NCBI GenBank assembly: GCA_025928265.1 | Contig: JAICJV010000014.1 | Location: forward strand, 1 to 46,829 | From: Thermoleophilaceae bacterium | Lineage (GTDB): Bacteria > Actinomycetota > Thermoleophilia > Solirubrobacterales > Thermoleophilaceae | Direction of reading: 5' to 3' | Length of the DNA: 46,829 nucleotides | Shown here: positions 45,559-46,829 of the stretch, piece after piece | How the letters are laid out: each line of letters starts with the position of its first letter | Numbering within the stretch: the stretch's first letter is position 1 | The notes under the pieces: generated by a model | The model's input: the letters and a program-made list of their open reading frames with translations, nothing else | Databases searched by the model: none | What the model was told of the DNA's origin: nothing | Program-made: the position numbers and the translations under genes

Positions 45559-46208
45559 CGCATCGGCTCCATGTTCGGCATCACCTCGGGCGGCGCGAAC
45601 GGCTCGAGCCCCACCAGCTCCTGCGGCGGGCCCATGGCCGCAAGCCTGCCGACCGTCTCGCGCACCGCCGCGGACGGCTCGCCCAGCGTGTGGCAGATGG
45701 TGTCCAGCACGCCGGCGTACGGGGTCCCGAGATCCCGCAGACTTGCGCGCACGAGCTCGATCGCGGGGCGGTGCTCACCGAGCAGCGCCCGTCCGTGCCC
45801 GGGCGGCGCGGCGGCGGCGAACTCGAGCATGACCGGCAGATAGTCGGGCAGCTCGCTGCCCTCCTGCGGTAGGCCCGCCGCGCGGTAGAGGCGGCGCAGA
45901 CGCAGGAGCGCCGTGCCGCGCTCGCGCTTGTCGCCCTCCCCGTAGAAGGTGACGTAGAGGCCCGACCGCTTGTGCAGGTCGAAGGTCTCCACGTAATGCT
46001 GCTCCAGCGCGAGGGGCTCGGTCGTGCCCCACCAGTCCATGAAGCGGCCGAGGGCGTCGGCGGCTTCCGACCGCGGCAGCGACGCGACGGCGGCCGCCAG
46101 CTCGGCGCGCCCGGCCACCAGCTCGGCGTCGGGGTACAGCAGGAGCAGCGAGCACAGCTTGAACGTCGTGGCCTCGGTGGCGGCCCGGCGGCGGCGCGCC
46201 ACCGGCAT
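45555..46208 (-). CDS. narJ: Nitrate reductase molybdenum cofactor assembly chaperone
   Basis: A 217-residue NarJ/TorD-family chaperone that holds apo-NarG for molybdenum cofactor insertion and membrane attachment. The region TFKLCSLLLLYPDAELVAG and the central VETFDLHKRSGLYVTFYGEG with ERGTALLRLRRLYRAAGL and ELPDYLPVMLEFAA match the family. ATG 46208 overlaps the narH stop (ATGA), the usual nar operon arrangement; a longer in-frame upstream extension lies inside narH and is rejected. It is basic at the N-terminus (MPVARRRRAATEA). Confidence 0.93.
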   Translation of the reverse strand: MPVARRRRAATEATTFKLCSLLLLYPDAELVAGRAELAAAVASLPRSEAADALGRFMDWWGTTEPLALEQHYVETFDLHKRSGLYVTFYGEGDKRERGTALLRLRRLYRAAGLPQEGSELPDYLPVMLEFAAAAPPGHGRALLGEHRPAIELVRASLRDLGTPYAGVLDTICHTLGEPSAAVRETVGRLAAMGPPQELVGLEPFAPPEVMPNMEPMR

Positions 46209-46829
46209 CAGCCCCGTCCTCCGTCGTTGCCCGGCATCTGTACGACGTCGAGACCCGTGCGGTTGGCCTGCGGCAGCATGAACGCCTCGTTCTCGGCCTG
46301 CGAGTCGTAGGCGATCGCGCCGCAGTTGCCGGGGCCGCCCTCGAAGTCGAGCCCGCACGTGCCCTGCTGCTCCATCAGCCGGTCGCCCATCTCGCGGTGC
46401 GCCTTCGGGATCACGTAGCGGTCGTCGTACTTCGCGATCGCAAGCAGCCGGTACATGTCCTCGACGTCGTCCACGGTCATTCCGACCGAGTGCGCCATCT
46501 GCTCGTCGTGCTCGCCCAGCACCTCACGCTTGCGCATGTGCCCGCGCATCGCGGCAAGCCGCCGCAGCACGTCGCGGATCACCTCGCTGTCGCCGGCGGC
46601 GAGCAGGTTGGCGAGGTAGTCCACCGGGATCCGCATCTTCTCGATCGCCGGGAACACCTGGTCCGGGTCGGCCTCGTAGCCGTCGGTCTCGAGGCTGTTC
46701 ACGATCGGCGAGAGCGGCGGCACGTACCAGACCATCGGCAGCGTCCGGTACTCGGGGTGCAGCGGCAGCGCCACCCGATAGCGGTGTGCGAGCGCGTAGA
46801 CCGGCGAGCGCACGGCAGCCTCGATCCAG
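46208..46829 (-). CDS. narH: Respiratory nitrate reductase beta subunit (C-terminal part)
   Basis: The last 206 residues of NarH, open at the right edge. The visible part has WIEAAVRSPVYALAHRYRVA, LPLHPEYRTLPMVWYVPPLS and the end GVDYLANLLAAG-like segments of the NarH C-terminal domain (here RIPVDYLANLLAAGDSE and MRGHMRKREVLGEHDEQ). NarH carries four iron-sulfur clusters between NarI and NarG; most cluster cysteines are outside the window. It is translationally coupled to narJ. The promoter and narG lie beyond the right edge. Confidence 0.93.
   Translation of the reverse strand, partial: WIEAAVRSPVYALAHRYRVALPLHPEYRTLPMVWYVPPLSPIVNSLETDGYEADPDQVFPAIEKMRIPVDYLANLLAAGDSEVIRDVLRRLAAMRGHMRKREVLGEHDEQMAHSVGMTVDDVEDMYRLLAIAKYDDRYVIPKAHREMGDRLMEQQGTCGLDFEGGPGNCGAIAYDSQAENEAFMLPQANRTGLDVVQMPGNDGGRG

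Overview
The window is a stretch of very GC-rich chromosomal DNA with short intergenic gaps, many ATGA/GTGA stop-start overlaps and many open antisense frames, as expected of a high-GC actinobacterium. Tat-linked ferritin-like proteins, a SpoIIE-type PP2C phosphatase, SPW-repeat, DUF427 and DUF202 proteins, and secreted proteins with arginine-rich C-terminal tails together suggest Thermoleophilia (Solirubrobacterales-like). That placement is inference, since no rRNA or marker gene is present. No integrase, insertion sequence, phage gene or CRISPR array was seen, and no gene-free stretch exceeds about 300 bases.

Layout. 1-5205: a CDF-type cation transporter running off the left edge, coupled to a remnant of a winged-helix regulator; an ArsR/SRPBCC pair with a clear operator; a membrane class III nucleotide cyclase; a small membrane protein; a long-chain acyl-CoA ligase. 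5331-11218: two secreted CocE/NonD-type hydrolases (the first broken by one in-frame amber codon) flanking a secreted GH78-type rhamnosidase. 11243-13234: an RlmA-type 23S rRNA methyltransferase and a fatty-acid desaturase. 13438-15767: tatA-tatC and two exported ferritin-like proteins in one operon. 15906-19576: DedA protein, OmpR-type two-component system, and a divergent multi-pass membrane protein with a histidine-rich tail. 19598-26043: SPW protein, PAS-GAF-PP2C phosphatase, G1-like secreted peptidase, two DUF202 proteins and a persulfide-dioxygenase/rhodanese protein. 26148-28703: a decayed MpsC/DUF2294 gene, a zinc microprotein, a double DUF427 protein and DAHP synthase. 28704-35346: two large secreted repeat proteins, several small proteins, a double DUF892 ferritin-like protein and an SRPBCC protein. 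35481-40419: NarL-type two-component system, DsrE-like protein, GGDEF-EAL protein, fatty-acid hydroxylase. 40462-41295: a free-standing HTH/LAGLIDADG protein beside tRNA-Leu(CAG). 41320-46829: ferredoxin, a divergent Cys-containing (Fe-S type) regulator with a membrane protein, and on the minus strand narK plus narI, narJ and the end of narH, part of a respiratory nitrate reductase operon entering from the right.

How it works together. The right end is an anaerobic nitrate respiration locus with a plausible redox-sensing regulator next to it. The Tat operon appears dedicated to exporting ferritin-like proteins. Much of the rest is signalling (cyclase, two histidine kinases, PP2C phosphatase, GGDEF-EAL) and stress or envelope functions.

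A recurring signal is a TAnnnT box placed 6-8 bases before the start codon at about a dozen genes, which indicates widespread leaderless transcription; other genes carry good Shine-Dalgarno sequences. I used both signals to choose starts.
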